Source of the DNA: Halictus rubicundus
Lineage: Eukaryota > Arthropoda > Insecta > Hymenoptera > Halictidae
Assembly: GCF_050948215.1 (NCBI RefSeq)
Contig: NC_135151.1
Location: 20,210,720-20,274,719 of the forward strand
DNA length: 64,000 nucleotides
Direction of reading: 5' to 3'
The translations under genes were made by a program, and so were the position numbers. Each line of letters begins with the position of its first letter. Position 1 is the first letter of the stretch. This document shows positions 21,769 through 34,249 of the stretch, piece by piece. The notes under the pieces were generated by a model. The model was given only the letters and a program-made list of their open reading frames with translations. It made no database searches and had not been told where the DNA came from.

Positions 21769-22530
21769 TTATCGCTTCCTTTCAAATTTCCATTTATATA
21801 TTGGAGCAGAATCCTTTGTGCCCTTAACTATTAATTTAGGTTTAGTAACTTTCTTGTCTTTCAGTACCCTTTGCATTTCTAACTTCTGCTGTACAATAGT
21901 TAATTCTCGTTCTCTATCAATCCTTTTTTGTAACTCCTTGTAAGACATGTGTTTTTGCTGTTCAATTTTAGCCAAAGTCTTTTCATCGATTTCTGGCATC
22001 TTCATGTCCTTCAATCTGCTTAACCTAGGCCTGTTTGTGCGCCTATTTATTAATGCTGGATGTGTGTCTAACCTTTTCGCCAAGTCAAAGTTTTTTATGT
22101 CCTCTGAATCATCCAAGAAGAATATGTGTTTATTTGGAACCTCGTTTACAGCATCAATCATGTGTAATTGACTTTGAAGCTTATCTATTTTCTTGGCTTC
22201 TATCGTTCTTTTGTGAGTAACATAACGAATGTCTTGGGTTTCCATCAGTTGTATCTGGTCTGGCGTTGAGGTATCATCTTTGCTCTTTTCTCTATGCACT
22301 CCATCCTCAATCTTAGAGTTAATCATATGACAGTAAAATTCATCAGGATTTTTATTGAGAGCACGTTTCCGTAGAAGTTTCAACGTTTGTTGCTTTTCTT
22401 GGTAGTCTCTTGCCCTAGCAACATAATCTTTCTTCTTTTCCAAAAGACCTAAATGCTTACGAGAATCAGGCTGATGTCTCTCTCTATGAGTTTTCTGTGT
22501 TGATTTTGCTGCTTTCTTCCAGGACGACAT
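21769..22530 (-). CDS. UTP11: UTP11, U3 snoRNP-associated protein (253 aa)
   Basis: A single uninterrupted coding exon. It starts MSSWKKAAKSTQKTHRERHQ, the conserved Utp11 opening (most homologs read S[SM]xKNAxKxxQRxHRER), and continues with LGLLEKKKDYVARARDYQ and LRKRALNKNPDEFYCHMIN, which are diagnostic for the family. The central part carries the conserved EAKKIDKLQSQLH segment, then a DD-rich HIFFLDDSEDI motif; the C-terminus is basic. Length matches the usual ~250 residues. Utp11 is part of the small-subunit processome in the nucleolus and is needed for 18S rRNA maturation. It is transcribed divergently from FTSJ1. No frameshift or missing block. Confidence 0.95.
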   Translation of the reverse strand: MSSWKKAAKSTQKTHRERHQPDSRKHLGLLEKKKDYVARARDYQEKQQTLKLLRKRALNKNPDEFYCHMINSKIEDGVHREKSKDDTSTPDQIQLMETQDIRYVTHKRTIEAKKIDKLQSQLHMIDAVNEVPNKHIFFLDDSEDIKNFDLAKRLDTHPALINRRTNRPRLSRLKDMKMPEIDEKTLAKIEQQKHMSYKELQKRIDRERELTIVQQKLEMQRVLKDKKVTKPKLIVKGTKDSAPIYKWKFERKR

Positions 22531-23404
22531 GACCTTTATTTCTAAAAGAAGTTAATTATACGAACAATGTGATCATACTTAATTATTATCACGAAAGAAA
22601 AATTCCAACGAAATTTTAAAATTATGCAATATTATGTAATGAAAACACATACCTAAATACTCTTTGTGAAGAAAGTTGTTGTATCAATTTATCGTTAATA
22701 GCGTGACATTGAACAACATAACCATGTTTACGTATACTCTGCGTGTCGCACAGTGTCGCGTGCCTCACATTCACTCGCATCAACTCACATTGGAGTGAAA
22801 TCAGTGATGAGATATCGGCCAGGTTTTCTCGCGCATGTGCACCCAAAATAGGAACGTATCTATATTATGAGAAAAAGGTAGTGGAACAGTGATATTGGCG
22901 GGAAAGTACCGGAACAATTTAATATGTACATATGTATATTAAATTTTAATATTTTATTACAAATACAAATACAAATACACATTTTATACATTTTTCAAAA
23001 TGAAATAATAACAATTTTTTAAAATTTTGCTAGGTTATCAAGGTACCCTATTTTATCTAGAATTTTATATTACTGATGCTAAAATCGCCGCGCATGCGCG
23101 AGAAAACCTGGCCAATATCTACACTAACCAAGAATGCGGCTGTAAGCCATCCGATTGGATCATTTTCGATTCTAGCCCCATTATTGGCTAAAGTGTGTGA
23201 CGTCAAAGCCTAACCATTGGTTGCGAGCGTGGACCCCTTTGCCGCTGTGTCGTCGCGCAAGACTTCTGATCTATGTTGTCTGTGTGTATGGTTTTGGTTA
23301 GGTTTATAGTATTTTGCTCTCATTTATCCACAACCATGTTTATCCGAATTAACCTATAAATCTTATAAAGAAATAAATAGTATTGACACGCAATATAATT
23401 AACA
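22531..23404. promoter_or_regulatory. Divergent promoter region between UTP11 and FTSJ1
   Basis: The 874-bp region separates the two start codons. The FTSJ1-proximal part has four CCAAT/ATTGG boxes (23111-23116, 23151-23158, 23183-23187, 23216-23220) and a perfect CRE palindrome TGACGTCA at 23198-23205. A pair of near-perfect inverted ~26-bp sequences lies at 22811-22836 and 23091-23117 (core GGCCAGGTTTTCTCGCGCAT). It has housekeeping-type promoter features without a clear TATA box. Transcription start sites are not determinable by eye. Confidence 0.55.
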
Positions 23405-24863
23405 ATGGGAAAAACGTCAAAAGACAAACGGGATATATATTATCGTCGAGCGAAGGAAGAAGGTTGGAGAGCAAGAAGTGCATTTAAATTACTTCAAATA
23501 GACAATGAATGCGACATATTGGATGGTTTGTATTTTTAGCAAGAATATCGAACTGGTATAAGTTCAAATTCAATGACTTCCTAATTTCATTTTTTTTTTC
23601 GTAGGAGTGAACAAAGCAGTAGACTTATGTGCAGCACCTGGCAGTTGGAGTCAGGTGTTATCGCGTAGATTAAAGTGAGTGTATTATAAAATTCAAGAAT
23701 TTCTGAATAATGCAAATTTTACTTAATTCTGTATGAAGCAATTGACGTTCTTTAGTGATTTATACTTATAATATATTTCTACACACACAGTGAGAATTAT
23801 AAGAAAGCTTTGGAAAATGGAGACGCGAAAATTCCAAAAATTGTTGCTGTCGACTTACAAGCAATGGCGCCCCTGGAGGGAGTTATACAAATACAAGGCG
23901 ATATCACCAATACTAATACAGCAGAGCAAATTATTGCACATTTTGACAATGAACATGCTGATTTGGTAGTGTGTGATGGAGCACCCGATGGTAATTTGCA
24001 ATACCAATGCCCAGAGAACAGTAGATTTACAAATGGATGAGCAAAGACTATACTAATTTAACAATTAACTATAGTTACAGGCCTTCATGACATGGACATT
24101 TACATTCAATCACAACTGCTGCTAGCTGCCCTAAATATTACAACTCATATACTCCGAAAAGGAGGCACATTTGTGGCAAAGATATTTAGAGCCAAAGATG
24201 TTTCGCTACTTTACTCTCAGTTGAAAATATTTTTTCCATATGTTTACTGCACAAAACCTAGCAGTTCACGGAATTCAAGCATAGAAGCTTTCGTAGTGTG
24301 CAAAGATTATTCACCCCCCGAGGGTTATACACCTCATATGCTAAATCCTCTTTTGACTCACAAACCATGTGATTTTAATGAGCTGACAGGGGTCAATAGG
24401 GTTGTTGTACCGTTTATCGTCTGCGGTGACCTTAATCAGCCAGATTCCGACACCTGTTATCCTCTAGATGTAAGATATCTACATATGTCAGTAATGTAAA
24501 TATAATTTTTCCACGGTATAAAAGTTTTGTAAATCTATATGTGATTGATTCCAGTACGGAGGGAAGGAGTACGAGTACCATGAACCAGTACAGACACCAA
24601 TCGCGCCTCCATATGAACAAGCCTTATTGTTATTAGAAAACAGAGACACTGATTTCAGGAAGCCTGATGTTAGTGTTGTAATAGAGAATATAGACTCGAT
24701 GTCTATTTCAGATTTTAAGAAGCTAGCAAAGCAAAAACGCAAAGGAACAAATGAAAAAGCAGTACAACCAGATAGTCAAGAAAGTAATAGTAAAGATACG
24801 TTAGGTCTTTCTGAACTGGCGACTGCTTCATTATCTGATAGTAAAAGTGAAAATAACGAATGA
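23405..24863 (+). CDS. FTSJ1: FTSJ1/TRM7, tRNA 2'-O-ribose methyltransferase (362 aa)
   Basis: Exons 23405-23525, 23605-23674, 23791-23990, 24081-24469 and 24555-24863 join in frame (phases 1, 2, 1, 0) to 363 codons including the stop. MGKTSKDKRDIYYRRAKEEG is the typical family start. The RrmJ/FtsJ SAM-binding motif VDLCAAPGSWSQVL is present, followed by IVAVDLQAMAPLEGV, QIQGDIT and VVCDGAPDGLHDMD. The catalytic tetrad K28-D126-K164-E199 is complete (in SAFKL, VCDGA, FVAKIF and SSIEAF). The enzyme class methylates the ribose of positions 32 and 34 in the anticodon loop of certain tRNAs, working with a WD-repeat partner in yeast and human. TRM7-type rather than SPB1 or mitochondrial FTSJ2, given its length and the cytosolic-type N-terminus. 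The last ~70 residues are a polar, poorly conserved tail. Confidence 0.95.
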
Positions 24864-25189
24864 AAGACATTCCATATTATACAACGTATATAAAAAAAAA
24901 TTGAAAATATCATTGTTAAATTTTGTAAATATATTCCTATTTTCAGATTTCTGGTCATCATTTTACACCTTTCCTTTTACAAATATAATGAACAATTTTT
25001 TGAGGCATTTGTACTTAACAATTCTTACTTTCGTTTATTCGATATATACTAATCGATTTCAAATTCTGCCTCCTGCTGGAATCGTTTTTTTTATTGCTAT
25101 TAGTACACGTGCACGTCCGTGTACAGCGCATTGTCTAAGATGAAACAGTAAACATTGAATCGTTCCAGTTGCGGTGACCTAGTCGAAAC

Positions 25190-27231
25190 ATGACACCAGC
25201 CGAGGTATTTATCGAAAGAATTATGACATATTAAAATTTCGAACGTACGAAAACCCTAATGTAGTGAAAATTTCCTGTTTGGCAGCCAAGTCGAGCTTGT
25301 TGCGTGTGCAAGAAGTTATTCTGTTGTGTCCAGTGCCGGGAACGACACGAGAAGAGGAAACATACGGAGCAGCAGCTGAAGTGTCCATTGTGTACGACCC
25401 ACAAGTTTCCGTTACAATCGCTCGAAGATAAATCGCTGTTCTGTCACATAGCGACCGCTCACCTGCCTCTGCATTGTACTCTTTGCGGGGACATATTCAA
25501 AAAGTTAAATGACTTGGAGTCGTTCGGTAATTCTTCTCATACAGTTTACTCTTATTTATATATAATAAATATTTCATCAGGATAATCATACTTCTCTCAT
25601 TTGTGTTTCATACCAATAAAGGCACCTGCAAGTGGTGGAAGTCTCGACATCGCAATTCGCTGACTTCCGACCAAAAGTCCCTACTGGGAACGTCGCCATT
25701 CATAGACGGAAAGGAAAACGGATACAATGGCAACTTTGTTTCCTTGACCTCGCCCCCGGAGCTCCAGAGGAATACGAGCACCCCGATGGTGGTCAGCCAG
25801 AAAAACAATCTAGAATTGAAGACTCCAATAGTTCCGGACTTTTCATTGAAGACGCCGAAGACCAACTCGCCGTCGTTGAAGAGCCAAATCCACAGCGACT
25901 TCCGGGACAGCGGAACAAGCTACTACGTGAGCTTCCCGTCTGCCGTTTCACACAAGGAAACGCCGTTCCGTTCGGTGTCCTCGAGTCGCGGAAACGCGGA
26001 CAATCTTCCCAGAAGCAATTCCATGCAGCTGGCCGTCATGAAGGAGCAAGAAGAACACAATTCCAACGACAACCACAGAGTCGAGGACATGGAACTCACC
26101 GGTGTCGAAGGCGAAGTACTGTCTGACACCCGCGGCTTATGCGTCCAGGAGAACTCCAGGAGACGATCGGATTCCCTGAAGAAAGTGCGATTCTCGGATC
26201 AGTACGAGTCTGCTGTGGAGTCTAATACGCGCAATAACTACAACGTGACAGAGAATGAAGAGTTCTTCGAGGCTTGCGACACTATGACCGACACGCAAGA
26301 ATCCCTGGACAAAGCGCGGATACAAATTTACGAGGAGAACGCGAAAAATATACAGAAAGAAAATTACAGACCAAACATACCTAGCGTGGATGATAATCGA
26401 TCTTCTAGTACGACGAGGTTCGTGATGATGATGGTCATGGAGGACAGATCCAACCTTTCGACCAGCGATCTTATAAACTCTGGCTTGAAGAAGTTTGAGG
26501 GCATCACTTCCAATATCAATATGTCGAAGAGCGACCTAAACTCTATTGGTTGCAGCTCTTCAACGAAGACTGTCAATAGTCATTGCAGCGTTTCGAGTCA
26601 CGAGTGTTATTCTACTTCGATCCAAATGATCGACAATATTCGAAGAGACTCAAGCTCGTCGAACAGTAGCGGCGGCAGTAACAGTTCCAGTGGACTCTTT
26701 TACACGGTGGCTAACGCTGTGAAGTCTGTTGTAAAAAGCATTTCTGGTGGGTATATTATCATTTTCTTGGAAATTTCCAGAGGAATTGTTTTCACCTAAT
26801 TCTATGTTACTGTATGCGCAGGCATGACAATGTCCGGTAATATGGAAAGAGAACAAGTGTCCCAGAGGGAAGACATCGTTCCAAGACCCTCTACATCGAA
26901 CACATTCGTTCCGATGTCACAGTTCGCGGCCTCGCTCTTGCAGAGACCGGGAAAACGTCCCAGGGACACTTTGGATAGCTCACCCTCGTCGAAGAGGCAA
27001 ATCGGTTCAGAAATTTCGCAATTTGAGCCTACAAGTCCACTTCACAAACGGCATCGCGGGTGGTACAGGATCAAGGGTCGGGAACCGATCGCTAGGATGC
27101 GAAACAGCCATCTTACTTCTCCCAGAGGAGTGTCCTCGGAAACACAAGTTTTCCATCAGGGATCGTTGTCCGTTGGCGACACGGTTCTCCCTCTTCCTTC
27201 CAGAGCACACCAATCTACTCAGACTGATTGA
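25190..27231 (+). CDS. Zinc-finger protein with PP1- and LC8-docking-like motifs, unrecognised family (596 aa)
   Basis: Exons 25190-25204, 25286-25526, 25622-26746 and 26822-27231 (phases 0, 1, 1) give 597 codons including the stop. The first exon encodes only five residues (MTPAE). Residues ~8-80 hold several Cys/His pairs: CCVCKKLFCCVQC, RHEKRKHTEQQLKCPLC, SLFCHIATAHLPLHCTLCGD, which look like a treble of C2H2- or RING-like fingers rather than a classic C2H2 array. The rest is low complexity and Ser-rich, with repeated S/T-P sites (LKTPIVP, LKTPKTNSP, TSPRG). KKVRFSDQY near residue 272 fits the RVxF protein phosphatase 1 docking motif, and the protein ends QSTQTD, fitting an LC8 dynein light chain site. 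This suggests a cell-cycle or nuclear scaffold; that is inference. I do not recognise an ortholog. Confidence 0.8.
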
Positions 27232-30200
27232 CACCAAATTGAAATTAGAATTTTTTTTATATATTTTTATAGATCTCTGTAATCGTTTGTCCGATGAAAC
27301 CCTCCAGTGTCGAATTGCCGGTTTCGAGTGGAGTGGTTGAAGATGAGACGGATAATTGCGTCATTAGCGATAATTCTAGCAGCGACCACTGTCAGAACCT
27401 TGAATATAAAAATGTTGAACATTCTTAGTGTTTTTAAAGTTCGATTGTTTTATGTTAATATTTATTCGCAAAATAATAATTACGATTATTGTATAATACA
27501 TACGTTTTTACAGTTAAGTTATCAATATAGATCATCAATATCATGCGCGCAGCACAATACAGAATTTTAAGTTGTATCTCTAATGATTTAATTATTTGTA
27601 AATATGTACAATAGTAAATACAGAAAAGCTGGGCAAATTGTGATGGCACACTTTTCGAATACGCGTTTAAATTATTTTCTACAATTTTGTATTTTAGAAA
27701 TTAAATACTGTTGTACTTTTAATGGCTAATCATTGTTTAAGACGTCCTTGTGCAAACCCCTCTTCTAACGTATTGGTGCGATCGCGTTAGTAGACGTTAG
27801 TGTCGCCAGGTGAGGGGAGGGTGCACGAATTGAGGGGAAAGTTACCCCCTCTCCTTGGGAATAGCGCGGTAGAAGGGGGAATTGAAGTGGGGGAACAAGT
27901 CTTGATCTGGTAACACTGCACTTTGACTTGCCCCTGATTACTCGCAGCCGGTATGGCTGCCCCTGATTACTCGCAACCGGTGTGGCTGCCCCTAACTACT
28001 CGCAGCCATTGCTCCCCTTTAGAGTTACGTATAAAGAAATTAAAGTGCACGGGAGTTTTTCACATCGAATTTAATAAATTAGCGTTTATCTAATTTTATG
28101 TTACTGTTTATTCCGTATTTGATCCAAAAATTTATATATTTGTTGTTGATACCAATTTGAGTTAATCTTTTAAATTTATAAGCAAGATTTCGCAATTGTA
28201 AGAGCTTGAAAACGACACGCTTCTGATACTGTTTATGTGTCCTACATAAGCCTCATAAATCTTCAGGACTATTATTTTTCAATTAGAAAATTCTACCTGC
28301 TGTCCGTAAATGGGAAAAAAGAACTGGCATAACGTTCCCTTTACTTTACATTATAACCGCAATTACAGTTACAATTATCGATAATGAGAAGTGCTGTTGT
28401 ATTACTGTTACCTAATGAAATATTATTGCCACCGTGAAATCGCTTACGATGCCGCAGCCTTCATGAAGATTATATAAAAAAAAAAAGATATGGTAGAGTC
28501 ATGTGATCGATAAATTCACTCAAAACATAATTTACTTGCGTATTGCAAAATTGTTTATAGAGGATACCTACGGTCTAGAATATCGTCGTAAAAATAGTAT
28601 TTGCTCAGAAGATTACATAAAACGCTCTCATCGGTAAACAGACAAAACAGATATGTAAAATAAAAATCGACCGCATCAATTGCAAGATACAGGACCCACT
28701 TTGGAGTTCTTTTCTTTCTGCAACAATAAAAAAAAAAAAAAATTAAAAATTACATATACTCTCTAATTCTTTTGATCTTTCTACCGTTTAAATTTCTTCT
28801 GCTGACTTTTCTCATAAATGCATACAATTCGCAGTCTATGTAGTCATTACTATTTAATCGGTGCTCTGTAAATGTTTCCTGTGAGGAAAAGAACGTGGAT
28901 TTATGGTCGCTTAAATCGCTCGTCGTTGATGATCTTGCGTAATTCCGTGTTTGCCGGATATATCTACGATTCCACTGCGATTCCGGGGTCGTAGATCGGA
29001 TATCGCGCATATCCCGCACAAAAATCTGCACAGTCCGCATCGAAACGGATCAAACTGTTTGTTTCCTAAACCGTTGTTATTAACCGCTATCGTGGATTAA
29101 TATAATCTTCATCGAAATACACGTTCCGAGAATGCACGTACAGTTCCGAACGATTCTACCGATCGTTATCAACATTTCTAGGAATTTACGTCCGTTTAGA
29201 GCTTCCGCTGCTTCTTCGCCGATTACATCTGTTTCGGAATGTTGACGTCGTAACCGATGTCTTATCTCTGAAAGAAGAACACTATTAAGTGGCACTAAGC
29301 CCGAGATTTACAGACTACGTGGGAGTATCAGATTCTTGTTTATTCATCGAAAGGATCGTTACAGGTTAAGAAGCGGTGACATAGTGCATTCTTGGCATAA
29401 CGATATTCAAATATATGACACCGTAAAGCGAAGCTGCTCACCGTCTGCCCCTACGGGCAACGATTTTCTTGTCCTGGGAACGGCGATCACGATGCCACGC
29501 CCCCTGCGGGCAAGGCTGCATGTATTTGTCACACGCATCGCTGCTAGGATTATGCGACAACCCGAAATCTCGAGATTCTCGACACTCGGGTCGGGTCGGG
29601 CACGCTCGGGCGGGAACTACAGTGAATTCTCGTTACGAGTCAGTTCCGCCATTCTGGTAACTGACTCTTATACGAAATCCGAGGTTCTAAGAGTCATATC
29701 CGTCTACATGTCATAAGAAACCTATGACCACTAAGCGATAGTGACAAGAAGACTGAGAAAATGTCTTTCTCCGATACAATGTTGCACGGAGAAACGAACA
29801 TTGTCGGCTATATCGGTGTGAGACCAGAAAACCACTACTAATCCAATTACAAATCTTCTTTATTTTTCGTTATTTTTTTTATGAAACTTTTACCAACATA
29901 TTCGTGGCACTTTTCCGATCAAAATGAAACCAAATATGATATAATTCCGATGACATGTGCTTTGTTTAGACTGCGGATTTTATGCATTTATAATAAATAT
30001 GAGCAATTGAAATACAATCCTGTCAAGACATTAGAAAAATTATGTACTGTTGTATTGTCGTTGACGTGTCGAAATTATGCGACGTAGAAGAACATGAATT
30101 TTTATTTACGGTTGCGTTGGAAACTTTTTGTTTTCCATAAAGATCCGCAGTTTAGTTATTAAAGCGTTGCCAAACGACAGCTGACAAATATTATTTTAGA

Positions 30201-30795
30201 AACTTGTTGCGTGCAACTTCCTGTTGCAAAATCTATTTTCCGACGATCTTTCCGGGCAGTTTGACGATCAGCGTCTCGTTTGTTTTCAGATGTGTTGCAC
30301 GCATTTCCGATGGAAAAAATTCGATAAGGAAAGTGCCGATCAGCATCCTCGTCATCGTGTCGGTCGCGTCACGATGCACACTGCGGAGCACAATTATGGC
30401 ACCACTAATATTTTCAAGACTTTCGAACATGTGTATGATGATTTCGAAATGTTTGTAGCATTGCGTGAAAAGCGTTACAAAAAGAAATTATATTATTATA
30501 GAAAACAGAGTGTAACTATTAGTCATTTCAAACAAAATGTAACAATAACTACAGTAACAATAACTAATATAACATAACGATAGCCGCCGCCGCCGAGGTG
30601 CGTGAACATAACAGGGTCTCGTCGGCAGCATTTCCCCACTGCGACTTTGACAGATAACTCATAGGACACACGAATTACGACGTGTTTCCGGACCGCGGCG
30701 AACTGGAAATGGCGGTGACTATCGCTGTCCTTTTTTACGCTCGGCACCGCATCAAAGAATTGTGTCGCGACGACAAGACCCGGGCTGCTGACATA
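27232..30795. other. Intergenic; only weak open frames
   Basis: Contains the 3' end of the zinc-finger gene, a short minisatellite (27933-28015), and AT-rich DNA. Two minus-strand open frames (29295-29080 and 29040-28750) lie in one frame but are separated by several stops. A minus-strand frame at 30430-30233 has a protein-like texture (see rejected list). No gene can be supported. Confidence 0.35.
27933..28015. repeat. Minisatellite, three ~28-31 bp copies
   Basis: Three imperfect tandem copies of GCCCCTGATTACTCGCAGCC plus GGTATGGCT. It lies 0.7 kb after the zinc-finger gene stop. Confidence 0.75.
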
Positions 30796-32045
30796 TTAGG
30801 GTTACCCATAAGTAATTAATTATTTGCAAAGAATTTGTTTTGCCTTTAGTTCTGTACCGATCGTAGAAGAGGAAACATGTATTCTTTTACAGTTTTCGGT
30901 AAAGCAGCCTGTCTTCAAAATATATTAAAAAGTATAATTTGTTTTTACAATAATAAAATGGCGGCCATACCTTCCGAGGATCATATACGTCATTGCATAC
31001 TTTTTCATTTTCATGCGGGATTTAATGTAACAACAAACGAAATTTGTAATGTTTATGGAGATGTATCGAAGGTCAACAAGTGTCAACGTTGGTTCAGAAG
31101 GTTTGTTGCCGGTGATTATGATCTCTCCGACAGGCCTCGAAGTGGACGACCAGTTGAATTTGATAATGACACCCTAAAATCTCTAGTGGAAGCTGATCCA
31201 AAATTAAGTATACAAGAATCATCGAGAAGCCTTGGCACCGCATGGTCAACCATACAAAGGCGCCTACACGAAATGGGAAAGGCATATAGGCAAGGAATAT
31301 GGGTACCGCGTCAATTATCTGAGACCAACGAGAATATTCGTCGATCAATTTGCGCTTCATTGCTATCCAGATTTCGTAGAGATCCATTTCTTAGCAGAAT
31401 CGTTACCGGAGATGGAAAATGGATTCTTTATGATAACATAAAGCGTTCCAAGCAATGGCTTCCTGCAAATCAAACCGCAATATCAACCCCTAAACCTAGC
31501 TTATCACTTAGAAAGGTGTTACTGTGCATTTGGTGGGACTGTCGTGGCATGATTCACTTTGAGTTGTTGAAACCTGGAGAAACAGTTACTGCTGAGTTGT
31601 ATCGTCAGCAATTACAACGGCTGTATTCAGAACTATTGAAAAAGAGGGCATCTTTAGTCCACAGGAAAGGTGTAATACTGCAAATTGACAATGGCCGGCC
31701 CCGTACAGCGAAACTCACTCAGGAAAAAATCAAAGAATTGCAATGGGAAGTTTGACCGCACCCCCGTACTCACCGGATATTGCTCCCTCTGATCTTTTCA
31801 GATCTCTGGAGCATTATTTAAGAAATAAAACATTCTGTAGAAGATGTTAGGAGGCACCTTGAGTCATATTTTGCTTGACGAACCCTGGATTTCTATAAGA
31901 GGGGGATTGAAAATTTGCAGGAAAGATGGCAAACTGTCCTTCATAATGATGGAGATTATATAATAAATTAAGAAATGAAAAGCTGAATTTACTACAAAGT
32001 TTGTTTTAGATTTCAAAATAATTGATTACTTATGGGCCCCTCTAA
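30796..32045 (+). mobile_element. Mariner-family DNA transposon, decayed (1,250 bp)
   Basis: The left terminus TTAGGGTTACCCATAAGTAA is matched at the right by the complement of TTACTTATGGGCCCCTCTAA. A TA dinucleotide lies at both sides (30794-30795 and 32046-32047), the expected target duplication. Length is normal for mariner. The internal transposase is broken. Confidence 0.85.
30958..31971 (+). pseudogene. Mariner transposase pseudogene
   Basis: An open frame starts at MAAIPSEDHIRHCILFHF, followed by the helix-turn-helix regions and the linker LSDRPRSGRP typical of mariner. The DDD catalytic positions are still visible: VTGDGKWILYDN (usual TGDEKW, here with Gly for Glu), LQIDNGRPRTAK (usual HDNARPH) and PYSPDIAPSD. 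Near 31752 the frame shifts before the third motif. Further lesions (in-frame stops near 31850 and 31878) precede the family C-terminus ERWQTVLHNDGDYI. The element cannot make an active enzyme. Confidence 0.85.
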
Positions 32046-34025
32046 TATAATGCGGATTCGCTATAGTTATGCGCCGCAGTGTAGGCGCGGACGTTCGTAC
32101 GGCCGACGAAACGTTTTCCGGCCTGATAACATGCAGATATGCGGCGGATAAAGTTGCGCGGGGGTACGCGGGCAGCGTTCTTTGCATAATGCACGAGGAT
32201 CCTTGCAATAATGGAAACAGGGATTTCTAATGTGCCCACGGTCCGTGAATTTCAAACGAGGCGTGGCCGTTTTTTAGCATCTCGAGATCCGTCGTTCGAC
32301 GCGTGCGACCATGATGCAACATCGATACACATAATTTAACAACGACTGCCGTTTTCTAATGTACCTCATGCTTCATCGCCGGTTCGCGAAGACCTTTGGT
32401 ATTCAGCGAATGCCGATAACTCGGGATCTGCGGGAATGTAAATAATTTCAGCGGGAGGAACGACTATTTTAATAACTTTTTTCCTCTTCATCGATCTCCA
32501 TTATCACGGCTGTCGTCTCCGGACTGAAATCCGGCTCCGAACCGTCGTCGCTATATCATTCTAATTGCTATTTGATAATTCGATGGCATGTCGTTTTTTT
32601 TTTTTTGCCGATTGTGCGCGAATCGTTCGAAACTTTGTTCTCTTAACTATCGCGCCGTTTCACAGAGTTCTGCGAGCGTGCCACTAGCCTAGTTCACCTC
32701 GGATCTCGTTAGTCGGCGGGAACTTCTGATTCCAAAGAGTTTTTATGGATCTCGCGAAATGATCGGAATGCTCACGGAGATTACAACCTGTCGACGAACG
32801 ATCTGGGGAACAGGGGTTCCCGCCAATTCGTGATCCGTTTCACAAAAAGTTTTCTAGTCGCTGGCCTTGATGCACGAGGTCTGTCATCATCCAGCTAAAT
32901 CGAATATACAATAATTAATCAACGTAATAGCCTGCTGTATTTAATTGCCGACTAGCGAAGATACCGAGTTCACTAAATTATGAAACTTTCCGGTAAATTA
33001 TGAAACTTTTTTTTCCTATCCAAAGTCACTCGAAGGAGATGTGGAAGCATCCGTTTAATTTCGATAATTATGGATTAAGAAATATGAATTTTGTCGCGGC
33101 ACAATCAATCGTTTGAACAATTATGCAACAGCCTAAAACAATACTATTACCTAATACTATTTTTTTATTAGAAAGTTAATCTTGCGTCTACACATCGTCC
33201 ACGTGTCACCAGAGTTTCATAATTTTGTCGAATTTGCGATAGATCTGTGATTCGTGAGTGTAGAACGAAAGAATATGCAAAAATCATATTTGAAATACGT
33301 TATTATTGCATTATTCACGTATGTGGAACTGTGGGTTCGACATTCGTTTCCGCCGAGTTGTATTCGCCGTTCCCTCGTCTGCTTTGAATCCCGCCTCTAA
33401 TCGTCGACGCGACTTTGTTATGCAGAGTAATCCGTATTTGCTTCGTTCCGCAACGAAATGACTCAAACATCATCAAACACCGCTCGATTTGTACGGGCAC
33501 GAAATTATCTATCTGCCTCTTATTGACTAGCTCTGCTAACAATAAGTTACAGCCGGTCGTAAAATGACTAGCATTTGCATTCAACGTTATCTTGTAAACA
33601 ATTTCATGTTAAATATACCGCGGATTATCGCGAGGGACTCCCACCCCCGACGATATGGTGCATAATAATCAGCGAATCTGGTTCTATTTGCTTCACCGCG
33701 AGGCGGAAAATGGAAAATTTATAAAAACGGCATTCCGTATGCGTTTAGCTACGTACCCAATAATGAGATCGGAAAAACACCGGATTCTTTTACGCTTCCA
33801 GCGCGAAAGAAACATAGCAAACGGATAATCGGATAATCGGTTAGTAAGCGGATCGCATCGATGATAAATCTATGCCGGATTTACGGACCGGCGCGCAGTG
33901 TGCCAGAGAATCGGAAAAAACCTGTGCAAAATTCGTGTCTCTGTTAATTGTACAGTACTAATTACTAGGGGAAGATAAAAGGGATTTAAGAATGTCGAGG
34001 TAGTGATCTACTGACACGAAACTTT

Positions 34026-34249
34026 TTAACACTAGAACGACCGGAGCAGTCAAAATGACTGCTTCCTAAGTTTTTCTTTTACAATTACTGAAATTGTAAA
34101 AATGTTTTCCTCGGAAATTTTTTAATGAACCTCTTCATTGAAGCACATATTACAATAAAAGTTGTACGAAGTCTGAATGGGCACAGTCTTGTCACTGTTC
34201 CAAAGCAATATACGTCAGTCGCATTTATTGCTCGGTCGTTCTAGTGTTA
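34026..34249. mobile_element. TTAA-type MITE, variant copy
   Basis: The copy begins TTAACACTAGAACGACCGGA and ends CTCGGTCGTTCTAGTGTTAT, inverted termini with the right flank degenerated. It shares GTCAAAATGACTGC and ACTGAAATTGTAAA with the sequence at 49290-49350. Terminal sequence differs from the GTTTACGG group. Confidence 0.65.

Noticed and set aside
27933..28015. CRISPR-like direct repeats
   Set aside because: Repeats are contiguous with no spacers, and the genome is eukaryotic.
28750..29295. Two minus-strand open frames in the same phase (29295-29080 and 29040-28750)
   Set aside because: Separated by several stop codons, no recognisable domain, and no splice sites that would join them.
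30233..30430. Minus-strand open frame (IIVLRSVHRDATDTMTRMLI...) with some resemblance to a BEN-type segment
   Set aside because: 65 codons, stops at both ends, no splice partner found, and the similarity is an impression without conserved landmark residues.
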